Shown here: piece by piece, positions 8,545-17,697 of the stretch
Layout of the letters: each line of letters opens with the position of its first letter
How positions within the stretch are numbered: the stretch's first letter is position 1
Source: Petroclostridium sp. X23
Lineage (GTDB): Bacteria; Bacillota; Clostridia; SK-Y3
Assembly: GCF_030013905.1 (NCBI RefSeq)
Contig: NZ_CP124862.1
Location: 1,116,001-1,180,000, forward strand
Direction of reading: 5' to 3'
DNA: 64,000 bases
Translations under genes and position numbers: made by a program
The notes under the pieces: generated by a model
What the model was told of the DNA's origin: nothing
Databases searched by the model: none
Seen by the model: the letters and a program-made list of their open reading frames with translations, nothing else

Positions 8545-9636
8545 CTATTTAACTTTTTTCATTGCGCTAAGATGCTCAGCATAGGTCTTTGAATAAATAT
8601 GGCTTCCATCGCTATTAGCGACAAAAAACATATAACCTGCTTCAGCAGGATACAATGCCGCCTTGATGGATTCTCTTCCCGGGGAAGCAATAGGACCTAA
8701 CGGAAGACCCGGATACTTATATGTGTTATATGGAGATTCGATTTTTGTATCTTCCTCCGACAACACTTCTTTTCTTTCTCCTAAGACATACTGAACTGTG
8801 GCACAAGACTGAAGCAATTGATAATTCTTACTTTTCAGTCTATTATGGAATACCGCCGAAATAAGAGGTCTTTCATCATCCAGTTTCGCTTCTCTCTCTA
8901 TAATAGAAGCCAGCGTAACTACTTGATCAACCGTCATTCCCAATTGTTTGGCTTTATCATAGTATTCCTGCTTGAACTCTTTTTCAAATTGATCAAGCAT
9001 TTTCTTGATAATATCCTCTTCTGTCGCATCAGCGTATATCTCATAGGTTTCAGGAAACAGATAACCTTCCAGCCTGTTCTTCCGCTTAGGTAAATCCTTT
9101 AAAAACACGTAGTCAAAATCGCCGTTTTCTGCGATATCCATAAATTTTTCTTTATTAATCAGGTTTTCTTTCACCAACTTATCAACGATCTGCCGGTATT
9201 CCAAACCTTCCTGAATCGTAAACTTTTTAGTTTCCCTTTTATCCACATTCTTTTTGAGCTCATTCATAATGGCTTCATAGTCCATGGAAGTATCCAATTG
9301 ATGCTTTCCTTGCTGGTAATCACCATCATTATGTTTGATTCGGGACACACTCCTAAATAATATAGGATATTTTATTAACCCCTTATCCTTTAATATCTTA
9401 GCGATATCCCTTGTGGAAGCACCTTGCGGAATAGTCACTTCAACAACTTCCGACTGTATATTCTGCTTCTCTGAGCTGTCAGGTTTTTTTACATACTGAT
9501 ATCCCATCTTAAAAGCATATCGACCGGCAGTGATACATCCGGCAATAACCATCAGTATAAGACAGCTTTTAAGAAAAAATGAAAGCCATTTATTAGGCCT
9601 CGGCGTTTTCTTTGCCGGTTCAGGAGACAAATCCAT
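8545..9636 (-). CDS. mltG: Endolytic murein transglycosylase MltG
   Basis: A 363-residue membrane-anchored YceG-family protein. One membrane span lies at residues 19-41 (FFLKSCLILMVIAGCITAG). A LysM-like region (VTIPQGASTRDIAKILKDKG) and the catalytic domain follow, with the motif LASIIEREAKLDDERP carrying the catalytic Glu. The C-terminal YKYPGLPLGPIASPG is a family signature. MltG cuts nascent glycan strands and so sets glycan chain length outside the membrane. It lies 12 bp after typA and probably shares its transcript with trmR and trhP. Confidence 0.93.
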   Translation of the reverse strand: MDLSPEPAKKTPRPNKWLSFFLKSCLILMVIAGCITAGRYAFKMGYQYVKKPDSSEKQNIQSEVVEVTIPQGASTRDIAKILKDKGLIKYPILFRSVSRIKHNDGDYQQGKHQLDTSMDYEAIMNELKKNVDKRETKKFTIQEGLEYRQIVDKLVKENLINKEKFMDIAENGDFDYVFLKDLPKRKNRLEGYLFPETYEIYADATEEDIIKKMLDQFEKEFKQEYYDKAKQLGMTVDQVVTLASIIEREAKLDDERPLISAVFHNRLKSKNYQLLQSCATVQYVLGERKEVLSEEDTKIESPYNTYKYPGLPLGPIASPGRESIKAALYPAEAGYMFFVANSDGSHIYSKTYAEHLSAMKKVK

Positions 9637-9648
9637 CGCTTAACCTCC

Positions 9649-11460
9649 TCACTTCTTACTCTTTGCCCTCATTTCAGCATTGAGAATGGTTTTTCTGAGT
9701 CTGATATTTTTAGGGGTGATTTCAACCAATTCATCGTCCCCAATAAACTCTAAAGACTGCTCCAGACTCAAGATCGTTGCAGGAGTCAATCTAAGTGCCT
9801 CATCAGACCCGGACGCCCGCATATTAGTAACATGCTTCTTTTTACAAACATTCACCGACATATCGTCGTTTCTGGAATTCTCTCCAACCACCATGCCTTG
9901 ATAAACTTGTGTTCCTGGAGAAATAAACAATATGCCTCTTTCTTGTGCATTGTATAAACCGTAAGTCGTCGCTTCCCCGGTTTCAAAAGCAATAATAGAA
10001 CCTCTTTGGCGTGCCTGAATTTCTCCCTTATAATCATCATATCCATAGAAGATATGATTCATAATCCCGTTTCCTTTTGTATCGGTTAGAAATTCCGAGC
10101 GGTAACCTATCAGACCTCTTGCCGGAATCTTAAATTCCAACCGCATATATCCGGAAGTGGCCGATGTCATATTCAACATCTCGGCTTTCCTTACGCCTAG
10201 TTTTTCCATTACTACGCCCATGTATTCTTCAGGAATATCTACGATGAGTAATTCTATAGGTTCCTGAACTTTTCCATCTACTACTTTATTAATTACTTCC
10301 GGACGGGATACTTGGAACTCATATCCTTGTCTTCTCATGGTCTCAATAAGAATAGAAAGATGCAATTCTCCTCTGCCCGAAACTTTAAACGATTCGGCCG
10401 CATCCGTTTCTTCTACCCTCAAACTAACATTTGTCTCAACTTCTTTTAACAATCTGTCTCTTAAATGTCTGGAAGTAACAAACGTGCCTTCCCTGCCCGC
10501 AAACGGACTGTTATTTACAGTAAATGTCATCGAAATGGTCGGCTCATCGATCTGTACGAACGGCAAAGCCTCCGGCTTGTCCGTATCGCAAATGGTCTCC
10601 CCAATGCTGATATCATTAATACCGGCAATTGCAATAATATCTCCCAGACTTGCGTCGGGAACTTCCACTCTTCTAAGGCCTTCATACTGATACAGCCTGG
10701 TGATCTTTACATTGGCAAAAGTACCATCTTTTTTACATAGTACCGCCGGCTGGCCATACTTGGCTTGTCCTCTTTCAACCCTTCCAACGGCGATTCTTCC
10801 GATATATTCGTCATAATCGATATTAGAGACAAGGATTTGCAGCGGCGCGTCGATCTCCCCTTTAGGTGCCGGAACATGCTTCACGATCATCTCAAACATG
10901 GGGCTCAAATCAACACCTTCCGCTTCCGGCTCCATCATCGCATATCCATCCCTTGCGGAAGCATATACCACAGGGAATTCCAATTGTTCATCATCCGCTC
11001 CCAGTTCAATAAAAAGTTCGAGGATTTCATCCACAACTTCATAAGGTCTTGCATTGGGCCGGTCTATCTTATTTACCACAACAATAGGTTTCAAATTGAG
11101 GGATAGTGCCTTCTTTAATACAAACCTTGTCTGAGGCATACATCCTTCAAAAGCATCTACCAATAATAAAACCCCATCCACCATTTTCAGGATACGTTCA
11201 ACCTCTCCGCCAAAGTCAGCATGTCCCGGTGTGTCTACAATATTAATCTTAATATTGTCGTACAATACCGAAGTATTTTTTGACAGGATGGTGATACCTC
11301 TCTCTTTTTCCAAATCATTGGAGTCCATAACCCTTTCCTGAACCTTCTCATTGTCCCGGAATGTACCGCTCTGTTTAAGCAATCCGTCTACCAGTGTTGT
11401 CTTACCATGATCAACGTGAGCGATGATTGCTATATTTCTAAGATTTTCCCTTGTCTGCAT
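9649..11460 (-). CDS. typA: Ribosome-associated translational GTPase TypA/BipA
   Basis: A 603-residue translation GTPase. It has G1 [13 protein letters not shown]2 ERGITI, G3 [11 protein letters not shown] and G4 NKIDRP. EF-G-like domains III and V and the TypA-specific C-terminal domain follow ([20 protein letters not shown]). Length matches the family (about 605). TypA acts on the ribosome, chiefly in 50S assembly and growth at low temperature. It is the first gene of the block that runs leftward through mltG. Confidence 0.95.
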   Translation of the reverse strand: MQTRENLRNIAIIAHVDHGKTTLVDGLLKQSGTFRDNEKVQERVMDSNDLEKERGITILSKNTSVLYDNIKINIVDTPGHADFGGEVERILKMVDGVLLLVDAFEGCMPQTRFVLKKALSLNLKPIVVVNKIDRPNARPYEVVDEILELFIELGADDEQLEFPVVYASARDGYAMMEPEAEGVDLSPMFEMIVKHVPAPKGEIDAPLQILVSNIDYDEYIGRIAVGRVERGQAKYGQPAVLCKKDGTFANVKITRLYQYEGLRRVEVPDASLGDIIAIAGINDISIGETICDTDKPEALPFVQIDEPTISMTFTVNNSPFAGREGTFVTSRHLRDRLLKEVETNVSLRVEETDAAESFKVSGRGELHLSILIETMRRQGYEFQVSRPEVINKVVDGKVQEPIELLIVDIPEEYMGVVMEKLGVRKAEMLNMTSATSGYMRLEFKIPARGLIGYRSEFLTDTKGNGIMNHIFYGYDDYKGEIQARQRGSIIAFETGEATTYGLYNAQERGILFISPGTQVYQGMVVGENSRNDDMSVNVCKKKHVTNMRASGSDEALRLTPATILSLEQSLEFIGDDELVEITPKNIRLRKTILNAEMRAKSKK

Positions 11461-11687
11461 GTATTTTTAATCACCCTTAAATCCTTAGTTTTATTTAATC
11501 TATTACATTTTAGCTTAACCGACAGCAAGTGTCAATCAATTTACTTGCAAAAGATCACTATTATAAATTCCCTCGCGGTAGTAAAAATACAAAACATAAC
11601 CGCAATAAATAAAATGTTGCAATCAACTTTTTCACAAAATCATCTCGTCGTAGTCACACGCTGTTAAATAAAAAATAGTTTCATTAA

Positions 11688-12155
11688 TCAAAAAAGCTGT
11701 AATTTCATTGGTGTGTATTTTGTTGCCGCCTCAACGAAGCCAAACTTCTTATATAATGGCTCTCCATCCGGTGTAGCAGAAAGTTCAATTAAAGATACAC
11801 CTAATTGCTTCGCTTCTTCAATCACTTGACTTATAACTTTCGTGGCACATCCCCGCCTGCGATAATCCCGGTATGTAAAGACGTTGAGCAAGGTTCCTGT
11901 CTTACCTGTTATGAATGATGGATTTGCAGGCTTTTCCGCTATTGCAAGAAATGCTGTTGATACGATATGATTGTCTATTTCAGCGAATATTGCAATGAAA
12001 TCGTTATTTATATGCTTTGTAAAGTATGTCACCAACTGAGAACGAATTGCTTTTAGCTCTCCTTCCTCTAAATTCCCTTTGTCAGTCAGTAGGTAATCAA
12101 GCCGAAGTTGAATAAGAATGTCCATATCATTAATAGTCGCTTTACGAATATTCAT
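11688..12155 (-). CDS. GNAT family N-acetyltransferase
   Basis: A 155-residue GNAT acyltransferase. It begins MNIRKATINDMDILIQLRLD, has the strand-4 region followed by the acetyl-CoA loop YRRRGCATKVISQVI (Q/RxxGxG/A pattern), and ends LYKKFGFVEAATKYTPMKL. The substrate cannot be read from sequence; small molecules, amino acids or ribosomal proteins are all possible. A second GNAT gene lies 45 bp upstream on the same strand, but the two are not close copies. Confidence 0.85.
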   Translation of the reverse strand: MNIRKATINDMDILIQLRLDYLLTDKGNLEEGELKAIRSQLVTYFTKHINNDFIAIFAEIDNHIVSTAFLAIAEKPANPSFITGKTGTLLNVFTYRDYRRRGCATKVISQVIEEAKQLGVSLIELSATPDGEPLYKKFGFVEAATKYTPMKLQLF

Positions 12156-12199
12156 TTTACTATACCCTCCTTATCACAGGTGCCTAGCATCAGTTTAGC

Positions 12200-12646
12200 T
12201 TACAGACTTTTGATAAATCCTGCTTTTATCCCTCTTATAAATCCTGCCTGTTCGTAAAATCTTAGCGTCTCTTCTTTTTTTGATCCTGTTAGAAGCATTA
12301 CTTTATAACAATTATTATTTTTCGCAATTTCAACTGCCTTGTTGAGTGCTTTTGTCCCATATCCCTTTTTTTTATAATTTGAGTCAGTAATGACATTTTC
12401 TATCAAACCATAGGAACGTAAATTCCGGGTAAGATTTTTTATAATGGATATATTGCATGAAGAAACTATTTTGCCATCTACTTCAACTACAATATAATAA
12501 AGATTCGGGTCATTATATATTGAATCCCATGTATCTTTCAGCGCTTTATTCTCATAAACATCCGGGTCTTCGGGTTGTAATTGCTTATAAAGGTTTAATA
12601 ATTCACTCAATTCTTCATATTTTATTAATCTAGTAATTTCACTCAT
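12200..12646 (-). CDS. GNAT family N-acetyltransferase
   Basis: A 148-residue GNAT protein starting MSEITRLIKYEELSELLNLY. The acetyl-CoA loop is YKKKGYGTKALNKAV, followed by CYKVMLLTGSKKEETLRFYE and QAGFIRGIKAGF. The ATG at 12646 is preferred to a TTG six bases upstream because GGAGG sits seven bases before it. Substrate unknown. It lies between the other GNAT gene and a short-chain dehydrogenase, with gaps of 44 and 74 bp; co-transcription is possible. Confidence 0.85.
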   Translation of the reverse strand: MSEITRLIKYEELSELLNLYKQLQPEDPDVYENKALKDTWDSIYNDPNLYYIVVEVDGKIVSSCNISIIKNLTRNLRSYGLIENVITDSNYKKKGYGTKALNKAVEIAKNNNCYKVMLLTGSKKEETLRFYEQAGFIRGIKAGFIKSL

Positions 12647-12720
12647 TAACAAACCTCCGTTTTTTTGAATTCTAAGTATATAGTTTTGAAACGAAGCAAA
12701 TCATGTTGCAATGCATGAAT

Positions 12721-13506
12721 TTAGTACATAATCGTATTGCCTCCATCTACTGCCAGCAAGTGTCCTGTAATCCATGATGCTGCAGGTGAAGCCAAAAACA
12801 CTGCCGCTCCTGCTATATCTATAGGTTCCCCTAGCCTTCCAAGCGGAATTCTATTTAAGAAATACTCATTTATGTCAGCTTTTGATTCTATTAGCTTATT
12901 CACTAAAGGCGTCTTAACTTGCGCCGGCGCAATCGCATTAACCCGTATATGATATTGTCCCCATTCTACCGCCAACGTTCTTGTTAGTGCTGCCACTCCG
13001 CCTTTCGCAGCAGAATAGTTTGCATTTCCTGTTTTAATTCCTACTATACCGGTTATGGATGACATGTTGATAATACATCCGCCTTCTCCCCTTTTTATCA
13101 AATGCTTGCCTACCTCTTGATTGAATAGCCATACACCTTTTAGATTAATATCGATCACCTTATCCCACTGTTCTACGGTCATATCCTCAGCAGCATTTCT
13201 ATCTCCAATCCCTGCATTAGCAACCAGAATATCTACTTTATCCAATTTTCTAATAGCCTGATCGACAGCCTCTTTTACTTGCAGTCCATTTGAGACGTCA
13301 CACCCTATAGCTATAGCACTGCCTCCCTGGCGGCATATCTCATCTGCGGTTTTTTTGGCATTCTCTTTATTTAGATCTACAACAGCAACTTTCGCTCCAA
13401 AGTAAGCCAGTCCCTCGCATATGGACTTGCCTAATCCTTGCGCTCCGCCTGTAACGATTGCAGTCATGCTATGCAGTGAAAATAAATCTTTAAAATCCAT
13501 TAACAT
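12721..13506 (-). CDS. Short-chain dehydrogenase/reductase (SDR)
   Basis: A 261-residue classical SDR. It has the cofactor loop TGGAQGLGKSICEG, NAGIGDRN, the catalytic Ser in INMSSITG, YSAAKGG with Tyr and Lys, and the C-terminal GRLGEPIDIAGAAVFLASP. An acidic residue after strand 2 (VVDLNKENAKK) suggests NAD(H) preference. Sequence style is that of gluconate 5-dehydrogenase or sorbitol-type dehydrogenases, but 3-oxoacyl-ACP reductase-like proteins look alike, so the substrate is open. An 18-bp perfect palindrome sits just upstream of its ribosome binding site. Confidence 0.85.
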   Translation of the reverse strand: MLMDFKDLFSLHSMTAIVTGGAQGLGKSICEGLAYFGAKVAVVDLNKENAKKTADEICRQGGSAIAIGCDVSNGLQVKEAVDQAIRKLDKVDILVANAGIGDRNAAEDMTVEQWDKVIDINLKGVWLFNQEVGKHLIKRGEGGCIINMSSITGIVGIKTGNANYSAAKGGVAALTRTLAVEWGQYHIRVNAIAPAQVKTPLVNKLIESKADINEYFLNRIPLGRLGEPIDIAGAAVFLASPAASWITGHLLAVDGGNTIMY

Positions 13507-13521
13507 ATTCTTTTCCTCCTT

Positions 13522-13539
13522 AAGTTTAACGTTAAACTT
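13522..13539. promoter_or_regulatory. Perfect 18-bp palindrome upstream of the SDR gene, candidate operator
   Basis: AAGTTTAACGTTAAACTT is fully self-complementary with a central CG. It ends 16 bp before the SDR start codon and just upstream of its GGAGG. The form fits LacI- or TetR-family operators, which often regulate sugar dehydrogenases. No matching regulator gene is next to it. Confidence 0.45.
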
Positions 13540-13745
13540 TTAAAACAAAAGACGTTTCCATAGTACCAAAAGTGATTGATTGCTTGGCTGCTCTTCTTGT
13601 TACAACCATAAAACCTTATGTAATACTATATACATTCTACACCCTTTTGTTATTTTCCTTCTCAAAGGTATAAAATTGTCTAAGAATATAAATTACCCAT
13701 TACTTATCTACATCTGTTTTATTTGTCATGGATTTAAGCAAACTT

Positions 13746-14861
13746 TTATATATTTCTATAACTTCTTGTGTTGCTTCTTTTTCTTTGATAACTGTTCCTG
13801 AAAATATATGCTGCTACAATTGAAGTAAAAGGTACTGTTAAAATCAAACCGATGCTTCCGCACAAAGAGCGGATTATTTCTACTGCAATCACTTCCAGAT
13901 TAATAATATCTGTTGACGTATATTGCATACAACTGAATAATACAAACATCGGCATAGATGCTCCTGCATAAGCAAGTACTAGCGTATTTACCATTGTGGC
14001 CATCATGTCTTTTCCTACATTCAACCCCGAAGCCACCATGTTCACAAAAGATATGTTCCCATTTTGCTTTTTTATTTCCTCCAACACTGAAGCGATAGAC
14101 ATACTTACATCCATTACTGCGCCCATTGTCCCGATAATAATACCGGCAAATAGCAAGCCTTTAAAATCTATCTCCAAGCCTAACTCTGTTATAAGAAACT
14201 GCGTATGATCATCGGTGATGCCGGATATATACGAAATTTCGCTAAAGTAAGCTGCTATCAGACCTGCTGCAATTGTACCTGCTAACGTACCTATGATGGC
14301 TACTGCCGACTTTTTGGTAGGACCGCTGATTAATAGAAAAGATATGAAAATAACTACAGCGGATACACATATAGCTGAAAATACAGGATCATATCCTTGA
14401 ATAATCATCGGAATAAAAACTTTAATAATCATAAATCCCGAAAACAGCAGCGAAATACTAGATGTAATCCCCTTGCCCATACCAAATAATATCAATATTG
14501 TTATAAAACTGATCGTTAATAACACCATGCTTTTTTCCCGGGATACCCGGGTAAATGACGCACTCAATATTTTTCCATCATCGATATTTAATTGCACATA
14601 AATTTCGCTATTCTCACGAAGCTTAAAATCAAATACTGAATATTTCGTTATGGTACGTCTAACATCTACATGTTCTCCTCTAAACTGTCCCGTTAAAATT
14701 TCTGCCGTGATTTCTTGTTTTTCTATTTCATTCTCTTTTAAATTATCGACTTGTACAATCTTTACTTTAACCATATTCGAACTATCTTGCTTCACTACCT
14801 CTGCATTGCTTGAAGTAGTGATGATAATAATCATAATGCACAAAGATAATATTTTTTTCAT
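13746..14861 (-). CDS. YibE/F-like membrane protein
   Basis: A 371-residue YibE/F-family protein. A signal-like N-terminus (MKKILSLCIMIIIITTSSNA) is followed by an extracytoplasmic domain of about 85 residues and then about seven membrane spans, with FISFLLISGPTKKSAVAIIG and the conserved MGAVMDVSMSIASVLEEIKK. The family is uncharacterised; transport or permease function is assumed. It lies next to the TIGR03943/YraQ pair but a terminator at 14943-14978 separates them, so it is probably transcribed on its own. The C-terminus is basic (RKRSNTRSYRNI). Confidence 0.85.
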   Translation of the reverse strand: MKKILSLCIMIIIITTSSNAEVVKQDSSNMVKVKIVQVDNLKENEIEKQEITAEILTGQFRGEHVDVRRTITKYSVFDFKLRENSEIYVQLNIDDGKILSASFTRVSREKSMVLLTISFITILILFGMGKGITSSISLLFSGFMIIKVFIPMIIQGYDPVFSAICVSAVVIFISFLLISGPTKKSAVAIIGTLAGTIAAGLIAAYFSEISYISGITDDHTQFLITELGLEIDFKGLLFAGIIIGTMGAVMDVSMSIASVLEEIKKQNGNISFVNMVASGLNVGKDMMATMVNTLVLAYAGASMPMFVLFSCMQYTSTDIINLEVIAVEIIRSLCGSIGLILTVPFTSIVAAYIFRNSYQRKRSNTRSYRNI

Positions 14862-14942
14862 CGGATACTCCCCCTCTTTTGTACAACCTTTATTAAATAT
14901 ATATTAATCTTTCATTATGTATATTCGTATTAAGGACAAAAT

Positions 14943-14978
14943 AAAAGGTGTACGCTGTGATATAAGCTTACACCTTTT
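14943..14978 (-). terminator. Terminator after the TIGR03943 gene
   Basis: AAAAGGTGTA and TACACCTTTT form a ten-base-pair stem; read leftward it is followed by ATTTTG. It lies 19 bp after the stop at 14997. Confidence 0.75.
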
Positions 14979-14996
14979 ATAACGCTATAGATTATA

Positions 14997-15761
14997 TTAT
15001 GGATAAATATATTCATTTTTCGGCTTCTCTATTTCTTCACACTTTTCTACTACAATCATAGGCATTTGCTGTCCATTAAATGATGTGTCTTTAATCTTTC
15101 CTTTTACCTTGATCCATGTATCATTTTTTAGCTGTTTACCATCGTTATATTCACAAATGAGACCAACAATACTGGTATCTGCAGCACAGCAGGTAATCAG
15201 GCTTCTTGCTGCTATAAAGCTGGTATCATTAAAGTCTTTATCCCTAAATACAAAACCGGTAAGTTCTATTGTTTTATTCTCATATTTTTTTGTATCCATA
15301 AATAGTTTATCAAGTGTATTTATATAGTTACGATCAGTTACAATGATTTCATCTCCGCTTATTTTCATTTCATATTCTTTCTTGTCTACTTCCTGTATAA
15401 CAACAGTATCATTTTGCTTTGACAATATACCGGTGCTATTGGTAGCCTTCTTATTAATAGTCACTCCCCTGTTTTGTGCAACCACACTCGCTAACGAAAC
15501 AGGCTGGATAAAAAAACCCAGCAGCAAGGGTATCAGGAAAATACTATAGAATCCAAGCCCCTTGTGTGAATGTGTATGGCTAAATAGATCTTTTGAAATC
15601 ACAAGTGTGATAACGATCAGAAGTAATGCACATGCCAATACGTATCGGTTCATCTTTGGGTGCACATACATGGCGATTCTATCTGTCATTAACAGATATA
15701 ACATAAAAGCGGCATACCCTGCTGTAATAAATGTTTTTATTAATGTATCTTTATTAATCAT
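14997..15761 (-). CDS. TIGR03943 family (DUF1980, YcgQ-like) putative permease subunit
   Basis: A 254-residue protein with four hydrophobic segments in the first 110 residues, including KTFITAGYAAFMLYLLM, and an outer domain in the second half. That domain has the family pattern ELTGFVFRDKDFNDTSFIAA, RSLITCCAADTS and GLICEY, with a Cys pair. The family always pairs with YraQ/DUF318 permeases, as here (gap 11 bp). The pair is thought to move or bind metal ions, and I recall zinc-linked regulation in some bacteria, but no transport assay is known to me. Confidence 0.85.
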   Translation of the reverse strand: MINKDTLIKTFITAGYAAFMLYLLMTDRIAMYVHPKMNRYVLACALLLIVITLVISKDLFSHTHSHKGLGFYSIFLIPLLLGFFIQPVSLASVVAQNRGVTINKKATNSTGILSKQNDTVVIQEVDKKEYEMKISGDEIIVTDRNYINTLDKLFMDTKKYENKTIELTGFVFRDKDFNDTSFIAARSLITCCAADTSIVGLICEYNDGKQLKNDTWIKVKGKIKDTSFNGQQMPMIVVEKCEEIEKPKNEYIYP

Positions 15762-15772
15762 ATCTCCCCTCC

Positions 15773-16816
15773 TTAGAATCCAATAAACTTGTCAACTGTA
15801 TAAACCACAAGAAAAGTAATGATAAAAATTAGTCCGATAAGCTTAATAACAAACTCTTTTTTAAAATTTCCAAACAATACGATGGTATTCTTTATATCCA
15901 GCATAGGTCCCAAAATTAAAAACCCCATAATAGACCCTGTGGTAAATTGCGTAACAAATGTTTTCGCTATAAATGAGTCCGAAGTTGAACATAATGAGAT
16001 GCTATACGCAAACACCATCATCACCAGAATTGATATTGCTTCATTTTGCCCTATTCCCATTAAAATCTCTCTTGGTAGAAATACTTGAGAAATAGAAGCC
16101 AACAAAGCACCTATAATTAAATATCCTCCCACGTCAAAAAACTCCTGTCCCGCATGACGGATCATCTCCGACAGCTTACTTTTCTCCGTTTCATGACGAT
16201 GACAACCACTGCAACTGCAGTGGTTGTCATCGTCATGTATTTCCGGCCTTAGAACCTTTTTATTCTCCATCATCACATCTATCAAATTGGCAATAACAAT
16301 CGCTATACCGATACCCAAAAATGTTCTAAGAAAAAGCATTTCCGGCATGATATTGCTAAAAGCATAGTTTGTCGCTAATAGCACAACCGGATTCACAATA
16401 GGTGCGCATAGCATAAAGGTAATTGCGATGTATACCGGAACTCCTTTTTTCATAAGTCTCCGTACTACCGGTATCACGGAACAATCACAGACCGGAAATA
16501 AAAAACCTGCGGCAACTCCTAATAAAATACCCAAAACCAGGTTCTTAGGAATTATTCTTGCAATCAACTCTTCGGATACAAATATCTGAATAATCGACGA
16601 AATGACTACCCCAAGCATAATAAACGGAAAAGCCTCTAATAAAATACTCATAAACATCGTGACAAACGCTTGAAACAATGTAAAATCCATTTGTTCCAAT
16701 ATGCCATTATCCCATATTGCTTTGCTGAATGTATATAATAAATAAATGATAACTACCGATAAAAAGCCGATTAATAAGTTATCCCAACTGTTTTGTATTT
16801 TCTTCCCTTCCTTCAC
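15773..16816 (-). CDS. YraQ/DUF318 family permease with His/Cys-rich loop
   Basis: A 347-residue membrane protein with about eight spans. The family motif PVCDCSVIPVVRRL is at residues 108-121 and a second motif, LCSTSDSFIAKTF, is near residue 285. A hydrophilic loop at residues 194-209 reads HDDDNHCSCSGCHRHE, a likely metal-binding stretch. At DNA level this loop is a perfect 46-bp palindrome (16192-16237). The family is uncharacterised; arsenite, metal or thiol-related export has been proposed for relatives. The gene is first in a two-gene unit with TIGR03943 and has a Fur-like box upstream. Confidence 0.87.
   Translation of the reverse strand: MKEGKKIQNSWDNLLIGFLSVVIIYLLYTFSKAIWDNGILEQMDFTLFQAFVTMFMSILLEAFPFIMLGVVISSIIQIFVSEELIARIIPKNLVLGILLGVAAGFLFPVCDCSVIPVVRRLMKKGVPVYIAITFMLCAPIVNPVVLLATNYAFSNIMPEMLFLRTFLGIGIAIVIANLIDVMMENKKVLRPEIHDDDNHCSCSGCHRHETEKSKLSEMIRHAGQEFFDVGGYLIIGALLASISQVFLPREILMGIGQNEAISILVMMVFAYSISLCSTSDSFIAKTFVTQFTTGSIMGFLILGPMLDIKNTIVLFGNFKKEFVIKLIGLIFIITFLVVYTVDKFIGF
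16192..16237. repeat. Perfect 46-bp palindrome inside the YraQ-type permease gene
   Basis: Arms of 22 bp (CATGACGATGACAACCACTG plus CA, and the exact reverse complement) flank the dinucleotide AC. It encodes His194 to His208 of the permease. The transcript would form a 22-bp stem with almost no loop. Confidence 0.97.
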
Positions 16817-16843
16817 CCCACAATCAATCCTCTCTCATCTATT

Positions 16844-16858
16844 TGCAAATCATTTTCA
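16844..16858. promoter_or_regulatory. Fur-family operator candidate upstream of the permease pair
   Basis: Read leftward, TGAAAAT-G-ATTTGCA fits the 7-1-7 Fur-type inverted repeat TGATAAT-N-ATTATCA in 11 of 14 positions. It is about 30 bp before the permease start. Fur, Zur and PerR boxes cannot be told apart by eye. Confidence 0.4.
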
Positions 16859-16985
16859 TTTACATTGAGATTATATAGAAAATTAAAATAAATGTCAACC
16901 AAAAAATGGTTAAAACTCTTTTAAATCTATGTACAACAATATATAATGATAATACTACATATTTTGATTTTAGGGAGGTAACGAG

Positions 16986-17600
16986 ATGGAAGATAATAAA
17001 ATCCAAAAACTTGTAGAGGTCTTAAATAAAAAGAACTTTAAAGCAACATACTTTGAGGATGCCCAAGCGGCAAAATGCGCGGTGTTTAATGAAATTGCTC
17101 CCGGCGCAGCAGTAGGGATCGGCGGTTCTATGACGGTATTTGATATGGGTCTTCATAAAGATCTTCAAGAAAAAGGTCATGAAGTTTTTTGGCACTGGTT
17201 GGTAGACCCTGCCCAGAGAAGTGAAGTGAGAGCAAAGGCAGCCAATGCGGATGTTTATTTGTCCAGCAGCAATGCCATTACAATGAATGGCGAACTGGTA
17301 AATATCGATGGGATCGGTAACAGGGTAAGCGCCATGTTCTTCGGTCCGAAAAAAGTGATCATTATTTGTGGTGTAAATAAAATTGCCGACGATTATGATA
17401 CCGCTATCCAAAGAATTAAAACTTATGCCTGTCCTCCGAACGCGAAAAGACTAAATTTGAACACTCCTTGCGCAAAAACGGATAAATGTACCGATTGCAG
17501 TTCAAGCGACAGAATGTGTAATGTCACCGTAAAAATGGAACGTCCTCCATCCGGTAAAGAAGTGCACGTTTTCCTTGTTGGCGAGTCTTTAGGATTTTAA
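16986..17600 (+). CDS. LUD-domain protein (LutC/YkgG-like lactate utilization family)
   Basis: A 204-residue LUD-domain protein. It contains AVGIGGSMTVFDMGL, VYLSSSNAITMNGELVNIDG and GNRVSAMFFGPKKVIIICGVNKI, and a Cys-rich end (CPPNAKRLN, CAKTDKCTDC, RMCNVT). Short clostridial LUD proteins of this kind are stand-alone and lack the LutA/LutB partners, which are not in this window. A role in organic acid metabolism is assumed from the family name only. GGGAGG lies six bases before the ATG. It is divergent from the permease pair. Confidence 0.85.
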   Translation: MEDNKIQKLVEVLNKKNFKATYFEDAQAAKCAVFNEIAPGAAVGIGGSMTVFDMGLHKDLQEKGHEVFWHWLVDPAQRSEVRAKAANADVYLSSSNAITMNGELVNIDGIGNRVSAMFFGPKKVIIICGVNKIADDYDTAIQRIKTYACPPNAKRLNLNTPCAKTDKCTDCSSSDRMCNVTVKMERPPSGKEVHVFLVGESLGF

Positions 17601-17606
17601 ATCACC

Positions 17607-17629
17607 ATAGATAACCATTTGTTATCTAT
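17607..17629 (+). other. Short hairpin after the LUD gene
   Basis: ATAGATAAC and GTTATCTAT pair with a five-base loop, seven bases after the stop. It lacks a T run, so it is only a weak terminator candidate. Confidence 0.35.
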
Positions 17630-17636
17630 AAACATA

Positions 17637-17697
17637 TCGAAAAAGTACCGGTCTCTAACCTAAATAAGCAAAGCTTAAGGGTAAAAGCTCGGTACTT
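17637..17697 (-). terminator. Terminator of the que/fol operon
   Basis: AAAGTACCG and CGGTACTTTTT pair around a long loop, with the T run on the left. It abuts the folK stop codon. The loop also holds AGCTTT/AAAGCT. Confidence 0.6.
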
